NCBI RefSeq assembly: GCF_900089755.1 | Contig: NZ_FLOC01000001.1 | Location: 310,001-374,000, forward strand | Direction of reading: 5' to 3' | Length of the DNA: 64,000 nucleotides | Origin: Marinomonas aquimarina | GTDB lineage: Bacteria; Pseudomonadota; Gammaproteobacteria; Pseudomonadales; Marinomonadaceae | Made by a program: the position numbers and the translations under genes | Part shown: positions 8,935 through 17,918 of the stretch, piece after piece | Numbering within the stretch: position 1 is the first letter of the stretch | Layout of the letters: every line of letters starts with the position of its first letter | The notes under the pieces: generated by a model | Told to the model about the DNA's origin: nothing | Database searches by the model: none | Seen by the model: only the letters and a program-made list of their open reading frames with translations

Positions 8935-10407
8935 ATGAAACAACAACTATTAATCAACCATGAATGGCTCGATGGCGAAGGGGCAAGCTTTCAATCAATT
9001 GACCCAGCAGACGGCTCTCTCGTATGGCAAGGCCGCAGCGCTTCAGAAGAACAGGTCAACAGCGCCGTGACCAGCGCTCGAAGTGCGTTTCCTAAATGGG
9101 CCAATCGCCCCCTAGAAGAACGCTTGGCCATCATCGACCGCTTTGCCGAGTTGGTCAAAGAAAATAGCGAGGCCATCGCCACCTTGATCAGCCGTGAGAC
9201 CGGCAAACCACTCTGGGAGACACGCACCGAAGTCGCCGCCATGATTGCTAAAGTGGGCATTTCAAAACAGGCTTACCATGAACGTACTGGGACTAAATCC
9301 AGTGACATGCCTGGCGCTACCGCAGTCTTACGTCACCGTCCCCATGGTGTGGTCGCCGTATTTGGCCCTTACAATTTCCCAGCGCACTTGCCTAATGGCC
9401 ATATCGTGCCAGCGTTGATCGCCGGTAATACCATTGTCTTCAAACCCAGTGAACTCACGCCTGCCGTGTCCGATTTTGTGATCCAACTTTGGCTGCAAGC
9501 GGGTTTACCTACAGGCGTCTTGAACCTCGTACAAGGGGAGCGAGACACAGGCATTGCCCTGTCCAACCACGCTGGCATTGATGGTTTATTCTTTACCGGC
9601 AGCCCTGAAGTTGGGCATGTATTGCACCAACAATTTTCAGGCCACCCAGGCAAAATTCTCGCCTTGGAAATGGGCGGCAATAACCCACTGCTGGTCACTG
9701 AGAAAACACAGGACATCCGTGCGGTAGTCTATGAAATCATTCAATCGGCTTTCTTATCCGCCGGCCAACGTTGTACTTGTGCCCGTCGCCTGCTGTTACC
9801 AAAAGGCGCTCATGGTGATGCCATCCTCAGCGCGTTAGTGGACGCCACCAAAGCCTTAAAAGTGGATCGCTATGATGCTGATCCGCAACCCTTTATGGGT
9901 CCTGTGGTCTCCGCCGCGGCCGCCGAAGGCTTGTTAAAGAATTACCTCAAATTGGTCATCCTTGGTGCTCAGCCGATTATTCCCATGACCCGTGGTGAGG
10001 CCGAGACAGGCTTTGTCACTCCCGCCATCATCGATGCCACCGACATGTTAAAGAAATTGCCAGATCAAGAGTATTTTGGTCCTTTGTTAACCGTGATTCG
10101 TTACGACCATCTAGAACAGGCCATGGCGATTGCCAACAATACTCGCTTTGGCCTTTCAGCAGGGATTTTGTCAGATGATCGCAGTGAATATGAATGGCTC
10201 TTGCAGCACTCTCGTGCCGGCATCATCAACTGGAACCGCCAAACCACAGGCGCCTCTAGCGCCGCCCCATTTGGCGGTACAGGTGACAGTGGCAACCATA
10301 GAGCCAGCGCCTACTACGCTGCTGATTACTGTGCTTACCCTGTCACCAGTATCGAGGTTGACGCGCTTAAGGTCCCTGACACATTGCCCAACGGCCTAAC
10401 ACTGTAA
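8935..10407 (+). CDS. astD: Succinylglutamate semialdehyde dehydrogenase
   Basis: 490 residues, right for AstD. It oxidises N-succinylglutamate 5-semialdehyde with NAD, the fourth AST step. The ALDH fold is complete: RLAHL-like N-terminal helices, [23 protein letters not shown] with the oxyanion Asn, KPSELTP for cofactor binding, FFTGSPEVG, the general base Glu in LEMGGNNPL, and the nucleophile Cys in [11 protein letters not shown]. The start has AAGGAG eight nt upstream. The stop is followed within a few bases by the astB ribosome binding site, so the two genes are translationally close. Confidence 0.95.
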   Translation: MKQQLLINHEWLDGEGASFQSIDPADGSLVWQGRSASEEQVNSAVTSARSAFPKWANRPLEERLAIIDRFAELVKENSEAIATLISRETGKPLWETRTEVAAMIAKVGISKQAYHERTGTKSSDMPGATAVLRHRPHGVVAVFGPYNFPAHLPNGHIVPALIAGNTIVFKPSELTPAVSDFVIQLWLQAGLPTGVLNLVQGERDTGIALSNHAGIDGLFFTGSPEVGHVLHQQFSGHPGKILALEMGGNNPLLVTEKTQDIRAVVYEIIQSAFLSAGQRCTCARRLLLPKGAHGDAILSALVDATKALKVDRYDADPQPFMGPVVSAAAAEGLLKNYLKLVILGAQPIIPMTRGEAETGFVTPAIIDATDMLKKLPDQEYFGPLLTVIRYDHLEQAMAIANNTRFGLSAGILSDDRSEYEWLLQHSRAGIINWNRQTTGASSAAPFGGTGDSGNHRASAYYAADYCAYPVTSIEVDALKVPDTLPNGLTL

Positions 10408-10421
10408 TGAAAGGATCCACC

Positions 10422-11771
10422 ATGCACTCTGCAATCGAAGCAAACTTTGATGGCCTAGTTGGCCCAACCCACAACTACAGTGGTTTATCGTTTGGTAATG
10501 TCGCCTCGGAAAATAACTCCGCGAACCCATCTAATCCCAAAGCCGCTGCCAAACAAGGCCTAGTCAAAATGAAGGCCTTGGCAGACTTAGGCTTTGTGCA
10601 AGGCGTGCTCGCCCCACATGAGCGCCCGCACCTCCCTACCCTGCGCGCATTGGGCTTTACTGGCTCGGACCAACAGGTGCTCGCACAAGCGCTCAAGCAA
10701 GCGCCTAAAGTGCTGGCGGCGGTCAGCTCGGCGTCTTGCATGTGGACTGCTAACGCCGCCACGGTGTCGCCCAGTGCTGACACCCTAGATGGCCGTGTGC
10801 ACTTCACACCTGCCAACCTAGTGAACAAATTTCACCGTTCGATAGAGCACCCAGTCACAGGGCGTATTTTACAGGCGACTTTCCCAGATCCAGAGCGCTT
10901 CGCCCATCATGCAGCACTTCCGAGCGTAGATCATTTTGGCGATGAAGGGGCTGCCAACCATACGCGCTTTTGTAGTGACTACGGTAGCCAAGGGGTAGAG
11001 CTGTTTGTCTACGGCATGTCAGCGTTTAATACCTCACTGCCGCGCCCGCAGCGCTACCCTGCGCGTCACACCTTAGAAGCCTCGCAAGCGGTTGCTCGCA
11101 AACATGACCTCTCACCCGAGCACGCAGTATTTGTGCAGCAAAACCCAGAGGCCATTGATGCCGGGGTGTTCCACAATGATGTCATCGCCGTCGGTAACGG
11201 CAATGTACACTTCTACCATGAGAAGGCATTTCTTGATACGGCGCAGATGAGAGCCGATCTGTTGAGAAGCTGGGGCGAACGAGACACTCCGCTTCATTTC
11301 GTCGAAGTACCTGATGCCGTGGTATCCGTGAGCGATTGCGTACAATCTTATTTGTTTAACAGCCAACTTTTGAGCCGAGCAAACGGTGACATGACCCTGA
11401 TTGTACCGGGGGAAGTACAGCAAAATGAGCGCGTTTGGAGCTATTTGCAAGAGCTATTGGCGCAGAATACGCCGATCCAAGATGTGCAAGTGTTCGACTT
11501 AAAACAAAGTATGAGTAATGGTGGTGGTCCCGCCTGCCTACGCTTACGAGTGGCTCTCACACCCTCAGAACTGGCGGCGGTCAATCCTGCAACCCTGATG
11601 AACGAGCAGCTGTTTGACACCCTCAATCAATGGGTGGAAAAGCATTACCGCGATCGTCTGGTGGAAGCGGATTTAGCGGATCCAAATCTACTGCAGGAGT
11701 CTCGCCAAGCCCTCGATGAGCTGACGCAGATTTTGCAGTTAGGCAGCCTATATGACTTTCAACAAATCTAG
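10422..11771 (+). CDS. astB: N-succinylarginine dihydrolase
   Basis: 449 residues. The ATG at 10422 follows AAAGGA by 6 nt and gives the family start ([25 protein letters not shown]); an in-frame ATG at 10407 overlapping the astD stop is less likely. It hydrolyses succinylarginine to succinylornithine, CO2 and ammonia, step two of the AST pathway. Seen: the pentein-fold elements MWTANAAT, the catalytic-region HNDVIAVGN with FYHE, and [16 protein letters not shown] carrying the nucleophile Cys near the C-terminus. Neither astC nor astE follows: a strong terminator closes the operon here, so those two steps must be encoded elsewhere. Confidence 0.95.
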   Translation: MHSAIEANFDGLVGPTHNYSGLSFGNVASENNSANPSNPKAAAKQGLVKMKALADLGFVQGVLAPHERPHLPTLRALGFTGSDQQVLAQALKQAPKVLAAVSSASCMWTANAATVSPSADTLDGRVHFTPANLVNKFHRSIEHPVTGRILQATFPDPERFAHHAALPSVDHFGDEGAANHTRFCSDYGSQGVELFVYGMSAFNTSLPRPQRYPARHTLEASQAVARKHDLSPEHAVFVQQNPEAIDAGVFHNDVIAVGNGNVHFYHEKAFLDTAQMRADLLRSWGERDTPLHFVEVPDAVVSVSDCVQSYLFNSQLLSRANGDMTLIVPGEVQQNERVWSYLQELLAQNTPIQDVQVFDLKQSMSNGGGPACLRLRVALTPSELAAVNPATLMNEQLFDTLNQWVEKHYRDRLVEADLADPNLLQESRQALDELTQILQLGSLYDFQQI

Positions 11772-11790
11772 TTGCTAACACTCTGTTACA

Positions 11791-11828
11791 AAAAAACCGT
11801 ATCCCAGTGAACTAGGATACGGTTTTTT
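11791..11828 (+). terminator. Intrinsic terminator of the arginine operon
   Basis: A perfect 14-bp stem (AAAAAACCGTATCC with GGATACGGTTTTTT) around a 10-nt loop, 19 bases after astB. The A/T ends make it bidirectional, so it can also stop the converging DUF1904 transcript. Confidence 0.93.
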
Positions 11829-11854
11829 CAACGTTACAATAACGCCTTATAGCT

Positions 11855-12187
11855 TTAGAAATGCTCACCGTTTTCAAAGTAATCAGCGCCTTTCAGGTCA
11901 CGGAACAGGGTGGTGATATCTTGCCCAGCATCGATTAACGGTCGAATTAAATCATCAATCGCCTGAGCCACTTTGGCCTTCACCTCTGCGCCACGATCAA
12001 ACCATAGAATCTCAATAAATGGGTAAGCAGGCGAGGCGCCGCCCACCACCAAATAAATGGACGATTGGTACTCAAGTGTAAAGTGAGAATTGGGAGTGTC
12101 GGTTAACTCCGCAAGGGTTTCCACCAAGGTATCAGAAACGGACTCTAAATCTTCTAACGGCAAACCGCGTACACGAATATGTGGCAT
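11855..12187 (-). CDS. DUF1904 / tautomerase-like protein
   Basis: 110 residues from the ATG at 12187, which gives the family start MPHIRVRGLP; a start three codons upstream would hide the Pro that is second in the chain and is the likely N-terminal residue after Met removal. The rest (LVETLAELTDTPNSHFTLEYQSSIYL) fits DUF1904, a group related to the 4-oxalocrotonate tautomerase fold in which Pro-1 is catalytic. No substrate can be inferred. It is followed by the arginine operon terminator and preceded by a DUF2914 gene on the same strand (about 37 bp apart), so the two may be co-transcribed. Confidence 0.75.
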   Translation of the reverse strand: MPHIRVRGLPLEDLESVSDTLVETLAELTDTPNSHFTLEYQSSIYLVVGGASPAYPFIEILWFDRGAEVKAKVAQAIDDLIRPLIDAGQDITTLFRDLKGADYFENGEHF

Positions 12188-12223
12188 AAAAATCAACCTG
12201 TCGAAATCAAACGTGCGCTAATC

Positions 12224-12628
12224 TTACCATTCATCCACATAATCAAACGAGCGCGATTCTAGGACTTCGCCGTTTTTGACCACATCCACGCTCCACTTGC
12301 CATCAAAACCTGGCATTAAGCGTTTACTCGACCAAACTCGCCAACGGTCTCCACCAATATCAAACGGTATTTCTACCTCGACCTGCCCATTTAACTTCCA
12401 AACATGAGCAATTTGACTACCATCCATATCACGAAGGTCAGTAAAGAAATACACGCGCTGGATTTCACCATATTCGACTTTAATCACGTCACCAAGCTCA
12501 TCGATGGGCTCACGATCCAACACCTCGGAAGCAAACAAAGCACGAGCGACGGTCCCCTCTGCCATAGCAATAGGAGCACTGGTTAGCGCTAAACAAAGCA
12601 ACATGGAGCGAATAAGCGTGTGCTGCAT
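12224..12628 (-). CDS. Exported DUF2914 family protein
   Basis: 134 residues. I chose the second Met (12628) because AGGA lies 6 nt before it. A signal peptide of about 22 residues (MQHTLIRSMLLCLALTSAP, then cleavage after AMA) is followed by one DUF2914 domain: RVYFFTDLRDMDGSQIAHVWKLNGQ, IGGDRWRVWSSKRLMPGFDGKWSVDVV. DUF2914 is a small beta domain of unknown function often fused to peptidases or TPR proteins; here it stands alone in the periplasm. Upstream of DUF1904 on the same strand. Confidence 0.8.
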   Translation of the reverse strand: MQHTLIRSMLLCLALTSAPIAMAEGTVARALFASEVLDREPIDELGDVIKVEYGEIQRVYFFTDLRDMDGSQIAHVWKLNGQVEVEIPFDIGGDRWRVWSSKRLMPGFDGKWSVDVVKNGEVLESRSFDYVDEW

Positions 12629-12810
12629 AATCATTCCTACACTGTCTATGGGATCAAATTCCCTACTCTAGGGAATAGCCTAATAAGCCTATATAAGTTA
12701 GCTTATTTTTCGCACAGTCACGCATCTTTTTATGTAGCAATTTGCAATGCTTGAGCGAGGGCGCAAGTTTATACAAGGCGCCCCTCATAACTCAAAACAA
12801 TTTACACTCG

Positions 12811-13308
12811 TTAGCCTTTTTGACGGTCCGCAAGCGGAGTAGAGAAGGTGTATTCCATATCCCACGGGAAGCGGATCCAAGTGTCTTGGCTCACCTCAGT
12901 AATAAAAGTGTCCACCAGCGGTTTGCCCGCAGGCTTGGCATAAATGGTGGCGAAATGCGCCTTCGGTAAAAGCTTACGAATTTCGCGAGCCGTCTTCCCC
13001 GTGTCCACTAGATCATCAATAAGAATGTAGCCGTCGCCATCGCCTTCGACCCCTTTCAAAATGCGTAGGTCACCCTGAACGTTGGCCGTGCCACCCTCTT
13101 CATTCGAGTCATAGCTCACCACACAAATGGTATCGATCAAACGAATATCCATTTCACGGCATAGAATCGCTGCAGGGACCAAGCCACCACGAGTGATCGC
13201 AATAATTCCCTTCCAAGGACCTTGTTCGAGCAAGCGCCACGACAGCGCGCGGGCATCACGATGCAGTTCATGCCAAGAAACAGGGAAATCTTTTGAGTAG
13301 GGGGTCAT
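12811..13308 (-). CDS. gpt: Xanthine-guanine phosphoribosyltransferase
   Basis: 165 residues against 152 in E. coli Gpt. It salvages xanthine and guanine by transferring phosphoribose from PRPP. The PRPP loop [17 protein letters not shown] is intact (about residues 93-109), as are the N-terminal ITRGGLVPA and the C-terminal WIRFPWDME that contacts the base. AGGAGC precedes the ATG. It is transcribed alone; 140 bp separate it from cobU upstream of its own start. No regulatory PurR-like box was recognised. Confidence 0.93.
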   Translation of the reverse strand: MTPYSKDFPVSWHELHRDARALSWRLLEQGPWKGIIAITRGGLVPAAILCREMDIRLIDTICVVSYDSNEEGGTANVQGDLRILKGVEGDGDGYILIDDLVDTGKTAREIRKLLPKAHFATIYAKPAGKPLVDTFITEVSQDTWIRFPWDMEYTFSTPLADRQKG

Positions 13309-13449
13309 GCTTTGCTCCTAAGCTTGCTAGTCGGGCCCACCCCATTGTTAGGGAGACAAGGTGGCCAGATCGGTTAAGCGGCGTATTTTAGACCAATCGG
13401 TTAAGTTTTTTCTATAAAAAACTCGGGCACAGTGATGCAAATATTGATA

Positions 13450-13980
13450 TCAGTGCGCTTTGCTCTGTTTTAACGACATGGGTAGACCTGCAGTAACGAA
13501 CGTCACTTCCTCACAGATCTTAGCCATTCGCTGATTTAATACACCAATTTCATCACCATAACGCCGTGCTAAAGCATTGATGGGCATAATGCCGAGCCCC
13601 ACTTCAGCACTCACTAAAATCACTGGCAACGGATAATGCTCCAATACGGTAAGAAAGTGCTCCCGCTCACGCTCCAGCTGTGCTTCGCCTTCGGCACAGA
13701 GTAAGTTGGTCAACCAAAGTGAACAGCACTCGACAATGACCGCAGCGCTTGGTTGCTCCTGAGCCACCTTGCTCAAGGTGTCTGCCAATTGGATTGGCTC
13801 TTCTATGGTTTGCCAATGTTCAGGACGGTAGGACTGATGCTTGGCCACACGTTTAGCCATGCCTTCATCCCACACTTGAGAAGTAGCGATGTAGACGATT
13901 TGCTCAGCCTGCGCCGCAACCCAGCGCTCGGCAAATTGACTTTTGCCGCTGCGTACGCCGCCTAATACTAAATGCTTCAT
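13450..13980 (-). CDS. cobU: Adenosylcobinamide kinase / guanylyltransferase
   Basis: 176 residues. Bifunctional enzyme (CobU/CobP) that phosphorylates adenosylcobinamide and adds GMP during nucleotide-loop assembly of cobalamin. It begins directly with the P-loop (GGVRSGKS, residues 7-14); VYIATSQVWDEGMAKRVAKHQSYRPEHWQTIEEP follows with the guanylylated His region (HQxxRxxxW), and LVSAEVGLGIMPINALARRYGDEIGVLNQRMA is the conserved C-terminal block. Its ATG overlaps the last base of the cobC gene, so the two are translationally coupled. Confidence 0.93.
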   Translation of the reverse strand: MKHLVLGGVRSGKSQFAERWVAAQAEQIVYIATSQVWDEGMAKRVAKHQSYRPEHWQTIEEPIQLADTLSKVAQEQPSAAVIVECCSLWLTNLLCAEGEAQLEREREHFLTVLEHYPLPVILVSAEVGLGIMPINALARRYGDEIGVLNQRMAKICEEVTFVTAGLPMSLKQSKAH

Positions 13981-15032
13981 TATCCAAGTTCCTTTAACTG
14001 ATGGCCTTGCAATAATCTCACCAGCCCATTATTCAAGCGTTGCATTTCATGACCCGCAGGCAATGACAGTCGTACCCAACCTTGCCCTAAGCGCACATGA
14101 ACCCCCACACTGTGTAACGCCGAAAAGGCTTTAACCGCCTGCTCTTGGTCTAGCTGCCAAGTATAAAACAGCGGAGTATAGTGCATGTCTTGGGAGTCAA
14201 ATAAGGTATTTAATTTGGGAACAATAGTCGCCATAAAATAGTCATGACGTTCGGCTAAGGATGCCAACGCCTCGTCTTGCCATGCGCTATCTTTGAGCGC
14301 TTCCGCCACCAAATGCAGTGCTGGCGTCGCCACGGGCCATGGGCCTAAAAGTGACTGAATAGCTGGCAGGAAGGCCTGATCAGCAAACATAAAGCCCACT
14401 CGAGCCCCCGCTAAACCAAAGAACTTCCCCACAGAACGCAGCACAAAACAGCCCCTAGGAAGAGGCACCTTCAGCCAACTGTGTTCTGGCGTGGCATCTA
14501 AAAAAGCTTCATCAAGGATCAAATAACGCTCGGAGTCGTCGAGTAAAGCTTTCAGCTGCTCAGATTCCTGCTCAGAAACATATCGCCCAGATGGGTTATT
14601 CGGCGAGATCACCACGGCAATGTCCCAGTCCGCGCTAAATAGCTCGCTCACCTCTTGGTATTCACTGACGTCATAACCCCATTTACGCCAGCAATAGCTA
14701 TGTTCTTGATAACCAACAGCGGGCACCAAAACTTTTTTACGCTGTACTTTTTCCCACAACAGCGACGGTAACACTTCAATAAATTGCTGAGTCCCGGCGC
14801 CGATCGCTAACGGCGCTTGACCGAAGTAAGTCGTCGCCGCTTGCTCAAGTACAAACGGATCCGGTAGTTCGTACCAAAGCTTAGCGCTGTTCTCCAACAA
14901 AGATTCTGGGATCGGCCAAGGCTCACGGTTACAAGCGGAAGATAAATCCAACCAATGATCGGCATTTTGCTCAAGGCGCTGCCATGCGGCTAAATCACCA
15001 CCATGCTTAGGTGGCTCTAATGTAAAATTCAT
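13980..15032 (-). CDS. cobC: Threonine-phosphate decarboxylase (aminopropanol-phosphate synthesis)
   Basis: 350 residues. A PLP enzyme of aminotransferase class I/II, matching the CobC (called CobD in Salmonella) group that makes the aminopropanol phosphate arm of cobalamin. Seen: LDLSSACNREPWPIPE near the N-terminus (the usual LDFSxxxNP region, here NREPWP), ISPNNPSGRYV for PLP contact, LDEAFLD, and the Schiff-base Lys in VLRSVGKFFGLAGARVGF. It sits between cobD and cobU with overlaps or gaps of a few bases, so the three form one minus-strand operon. Confidence 0.9.
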   Translation of the reverse strand: MNFTLEPPKHGGDLAAWQRLEQNADHWLDLSSACNREPWPIPESLLENSAKLWYELPDPFVLEQAATTYFGQAPLAIGAGTQQFIEVLPSLLWEKVQRKKVLVPAVGYQEHSYCWRKWGYDVSEYQEVSELFSADWDIAVVISPNNPSGRYVSEQESEQLKALLDDSERYLILDEAFLDATPEHSWLKVPLPRGCFVLRSVGKFFGLAGARVGFMFADQAFLPAIQSLLGPWPVATPALHLVAEALKDSAWQDEALASLAERHDYFMATIVPKLNTLFDSQDMHYTPLFYTWQLDQEQAVKAFSALHSVGVHVRLGQGWVRLSLPAGHEMQRLNNGLVRLLQGHQLKELG

Positions 15033-15035
15033 AAA

Positions 15036-15974
15036 CTATATCAATACCAAAATCAGTAACGCCCACAGATAGACGCCTTTATCCACCAAGCGTACCGCTT
15101 GATCTAAATCTTTCGCGGTCGGCTCTGGACCTTCTCCCAACGTCGGACGCACCTGCACTTCGCCAAAATACGTGGCCGCGCCACTTAACGACACTTGCAG
15201 CGCCCCCGCCCCCGCCGCCATCACGGGACCTGCGTTGGGGCTTTTCCAACCACGGCCTTGATACCAAGCGCACCACAGCGCACGTTTGCAATTACCCAGC
15301 AGCGCATAGGTCAGCACCGTCAGACGCGCAGGCAGATAGTTCAACACATCGTCCATGCGCGCCGCGCACCAACCAAAGTGTAGAAGCGCTGGCGTTTTAT
15401 AGCCCCACATGGCATCCAGTGTGTTCGACAATCGGTATAACAGGGCACCGAACGGCCCCAGCACTAAGAACCAAAAAATCGGAGCATAGATGGCATCACT
15501 GCCATTTTCCAACACTGACTCCATCCCCGCTTTGGCAATTTGTGTTTCGTCCAACACCGATGTATCACGACTGACAATGCGTCCCACGGCGTCGCGCGCT
15601 TGAAGTAAATCTTGCTCGTGCAAAGGCTTAGCAATGGCGGTGGCATGTTCACGTAAGCTTTGCCAACCAATGCTGAAATACAAAATCAGCGTACCAACAG
15701 CCCATTCAAACCAACTGGGTAATAGCCAAAGTAACAACGTCAGCAGCATCACACAGGGCAATACCGCCACACTCCAGGCCAGCACACCATGAATACGCTG
15801 TAACCACTTTGGCGCAGTAGCATGCAGCTGCCACGCCTTACGACAGCGTGTCGCCCAGTTACCAAACCAAATCAAGGGATGCCAAGATTGCGGCTCACCA
15901 AGCCAGCGATCCAGCAACAACGCCCCAAGTAAGGCTAAAGCAGCATTTGAAACCGTTCCAAAAAGAAAATCCAT
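15036..15974 (-). CDS. cobD: Adenosylcobinamide-phosphate synthase (CbiB/CobD)
   Basis: 312 residues from the ATG at 15974 (a TTG 24 bases upstream lacks a ribosome binding site). An integral membrane protein joining adenosylcobyric acid with aminopropanol (phosphate). Several hydrophobic segments are visible, with the conserved DRWLGEPQSWHPLIWFGN at the start, SRDTSVLDETQIAKAGMESVLENGSDAIYAPIFWF in the middle and MAAGAGALQVSLSGAATYFG near the end. First gene of the cobD-cobC-cobU operon, divergent from cobQ with about 86 bp between starts. No cobalamin riboswitch is seen in that short gap. Confidence 0.92.
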   Translation of the reverse strand: MDFLFGTVSNAALALLGALLLDRWLGEPQSWHPLIWFGNWATRCRKAWQLHATAPKWLQRIHGVLAWSVAVLPCVMLLTLLLWLLPSWFEWAVGTLILYFSIGWQSLREHATAIAKPLHEQDLLQARDAVGRIVSRDTSVLDETQIAKAGMESVLENGSDAIYAPIFWFLVLGPFGALLYRLSNTLDAMWGYKTPALLHFGWCAARMDDVLNYLPARLTVLTYALLGNCKRALWCAWYQGRGWKSPNAGPVMAAGAGALQVSLSGAATYFGEVQVRPTLGEGPEPTAKDLDQAVRLVDKGVYLWALLILVLI

Positions 15975-16060
15975 CAGCTTATCCGCGACATCCTTCAATT
16001 AAAAAGAGGTGAAATACGTTAAAATCGCCCCATTGTAATCAATCGAACGGACAAACCCAC

Positions 16061-17545
16061 ATGCGTTTTTTTAATCTTATGGTGCAAGGCACTACTTCTG
16101 ATGCTGGCAAAAGTACTTTGGTGACCGCCTTATGCCGTTTGATGAAAGAACGTGGCGTCAACGTCGCGCCGTTCAAACCCCAAAACATGGCGTTAAACAG
16201 TGCCGTCACCGCCGATGGAAAGGAGATTGGTCGGGCGCAAGCGGTACAGGCTTATGCCGCTGGCCTTGAGCCGGATGTGCATATGAACCCGATTTTGCTC
16301 AAGCCCAATACCGATATCGGCGCGCAAGTCATTATCCAAGGCCACTCGGTAGGCAATATGAATGCGGTGGGCTATCACGAATACAAAACCATCGCGATGA
16401 ATGCAGCCCTAGACTCTTATCAGCGTTTAGCCGATCAATACGACAGCGTAGTGATAGAGGGTGCCGGCAGCCCCGCCGAGATCAACCTGCGTGCCCGCGA
16501 CATTGCCAATATGGGCTTTGCCGAAAGCATCGATTGCCCTGTGATCATTATCGCCGATATCGACAAAGGCGGTGTCTTTGCTCACCTTGTCGGTACCTTA
16601 GAGCTGCTCTCGCAAAGCGAGCAAGAGCGCGTGATTGGCTTTGTGATTAACCGCTTCCGTGGTGATATTGCCCTGCTGCAATCGGGCCTTGATTGGCTCG
16701 AAGAACGCACCGGTAAACCCGTATTAGGCGTCTTGCCGTACTTGATGGGCTTTCATTTGGAATCGGAAGACGCCGTCGCAGCCAGCCCCACCAAAGACAG
16801 TTCAGACACCAAACTGCACGTGGTCATTCCAGTGCTACCGCGCACCAGCAATCATACCGACTGGGATGCGCTACGTTTACACCCTAATGTCCAAGTGACC
16901 TTAGTACGTAAAAACGAAACGATTCCACCAGCCGACCTCGTTATTCTGCCGGGTAGCAAAAGCGTGCAAGCGGACCTCGCCTTCTTACGTGAGCTAGGTT
17001 GGGAAAACTATATCGCCCGTCACCTGCGCTACGGCGGCAAGCTCTTAGGCATCTGTGGTGGCTTCCAAATGCTCGGCGAGTTCCTCGACGATCCACTGGG
17101 TATGGAAAACGCTGAACCGTCCAGCGCCAAAGGGCTTGGCTACATTCCAATGCGCACCGAGCTGAAAGACGGTAAACAGCTAAAACAACGTACTGGTGTG
17201 ATTTCGCCCTTAGGCAATGCCAGCGTCAAAGGCTATGAAATCCACAGTGGTATTTCAGAGTTTCACCAGCCTATGCAACACTTTGCCGAGCTTGAAAACG
17301 GTGAACTGGAAGGCTACCTATCAGAAGATAGCCAAATCATTGGCACATATTTACATGGCTTATTCGATGATAAGCACGCACTAAAAGCCCTACTCGACTG
17401 GGCCGGTGCCGCCGAAAGCCAAGACTTCGACTACGAAGCCTACCGCGAGCAAGAAGTTGCACGTCTAGCGAAAAGCTGCGATGAGCATATGGATATCGAT
17501 GCTCTGATTGAGCAGTGTCGAGCGTTTCAGGCTGAGCGACTGTAG
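16061..17545 (+). CDS. cobQ: Adenosylcobyric acid synthase (glutamine-hydrolysing)
   Basis: 494 residues. Amidates four carboxyl groups of the corrin ring using glutamine and ATP. The N-terminal dethiobiotin-synthetase-like domain has the P-loop variant [10 protein letters not shown] (10-19), KPQNMALNS and [10 protein letters not shown]; the C-terminal class I glutamine amidotransferase has LPGSKSV, the nucleophile Cys in [11 protein letters not shown], and the His in GTYLHGLF. The reading frame ends at the TAG inside a GTAGGAC repeat head (see the REPIN feature), so the repeat supplies the stop codon. Divergent from the cobD-cobC-cobU operon. Confidence 0.95.
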   Translation: MRFFNLMVQGTTSDAGKSTLVTALCRLMKERGVNVAPFKPQNMALNSAVTADGKEIGRAQAVQAYAAGLEPDVHMNPILLKPNTDIGAQVIIQGHSVGNMNAVGYHEYKTIAMNAALDSYQRLADQYDSVVIEGAGSPAEINLRARDIANMGFAESIDCPVIIIADIDKGGVFAHLVGTLELLSQSEQERVIGFVINRFRGDIALLQSGLDWLEERTGKPVLGVLPYLMGFHLESEDAVAASPTKDSSDTKLHVVIPVLPRTSNHTDWDALRLHPNVQVTLVRKNETIPPADLVILPGSKSVQADLAFLRELGWENYIARHLRYGGKLLGICGGFQMLGEFLDDPLGMENAEPSSAKGLGYIPMRTELKDGKQLKQRTGVISPLGNASVKGYEIHSGISEFHQPMQHFAELENGELEGYLSEDSQIIGTYLHGLFDDKHALKALLDWAGAAESQDFDYEAYREQEVARLAKSCDEHMDIDALIEQCRAFQAERL

Positions 17546-17613
17546 GACGGCGCTGCGCGCAGGAAAGATCATAGCACTCCCATATATCGTTCCCGCGGGG
17601 ACCGCGGTCCTAC
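17542..17613. repeat. REPIN-like inverted pair of GTAGGAC elements
   Basis: Starts with GTAGGAC-GGCGC-TGC-GCGC and ends with CCGCGGTCCTAC, i.e. two palindromic REP-like units in opposite orientation around a short spacer. Closely similar to the element at 33841-33911 (both share CCCATA and TTCCCGCGGG segments). The TAG of the first GTAG is the cobQ stop codon. Confidence 0.75.
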
Positions 17614-17916
17614 AAGGCTTGCACGTACGAGCGGGTTGCACCCCGCGATTGAAAGCCAGCTTTCCCAAACGGATCCGAGTCGTACGAGCTGTCTCCTGAC
17701 AGCGATTTAAGACCTTTATCCCCGATGAAATCGGGTCGTACGAGCGAGTTGCACCCCGCGATTGAAAACCTGTCTCCCCGAACGGAGTCGGATCGTACGA
17801 GCGGGTTGCACCCCGCGATTGAAAGCCAGCTTCCCCGAACGGAGTCGGGTCGTACGAGCTGTCTCCTGACAGCGACTTAAGACTTTTGTCCCCGAGGGAA
17901 TCGGGTCGTACAACGA
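17614..17916 (+). repeat. 57-bp repeat array A (about 5 units)
   Basis: Tandem units each starting at the palindrome TCGTACGA. Two hairpin types alternate: type a, GCGGG-TTGCA-CCCCGC; type b, GCTGTC-TCCT-GACAGC. Each unit ends with a second hairpin, CCCCGA-ACGGAG-TCGGG or a variant. It fills the gap between convergent cobQ and the MATE gene and could act as a bidirectional transcription stop. No coding potential beyond repetitive artefact frames. Confidence 0.85.
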
Positions 17917-17918
17917 TC

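Noticed and set aside
15975..16060. Cobalamin riboswitch between cobD and cobQ
   Set aside because: The gap is only about 86 bp and no B12-box (GCCACTG) is visible.
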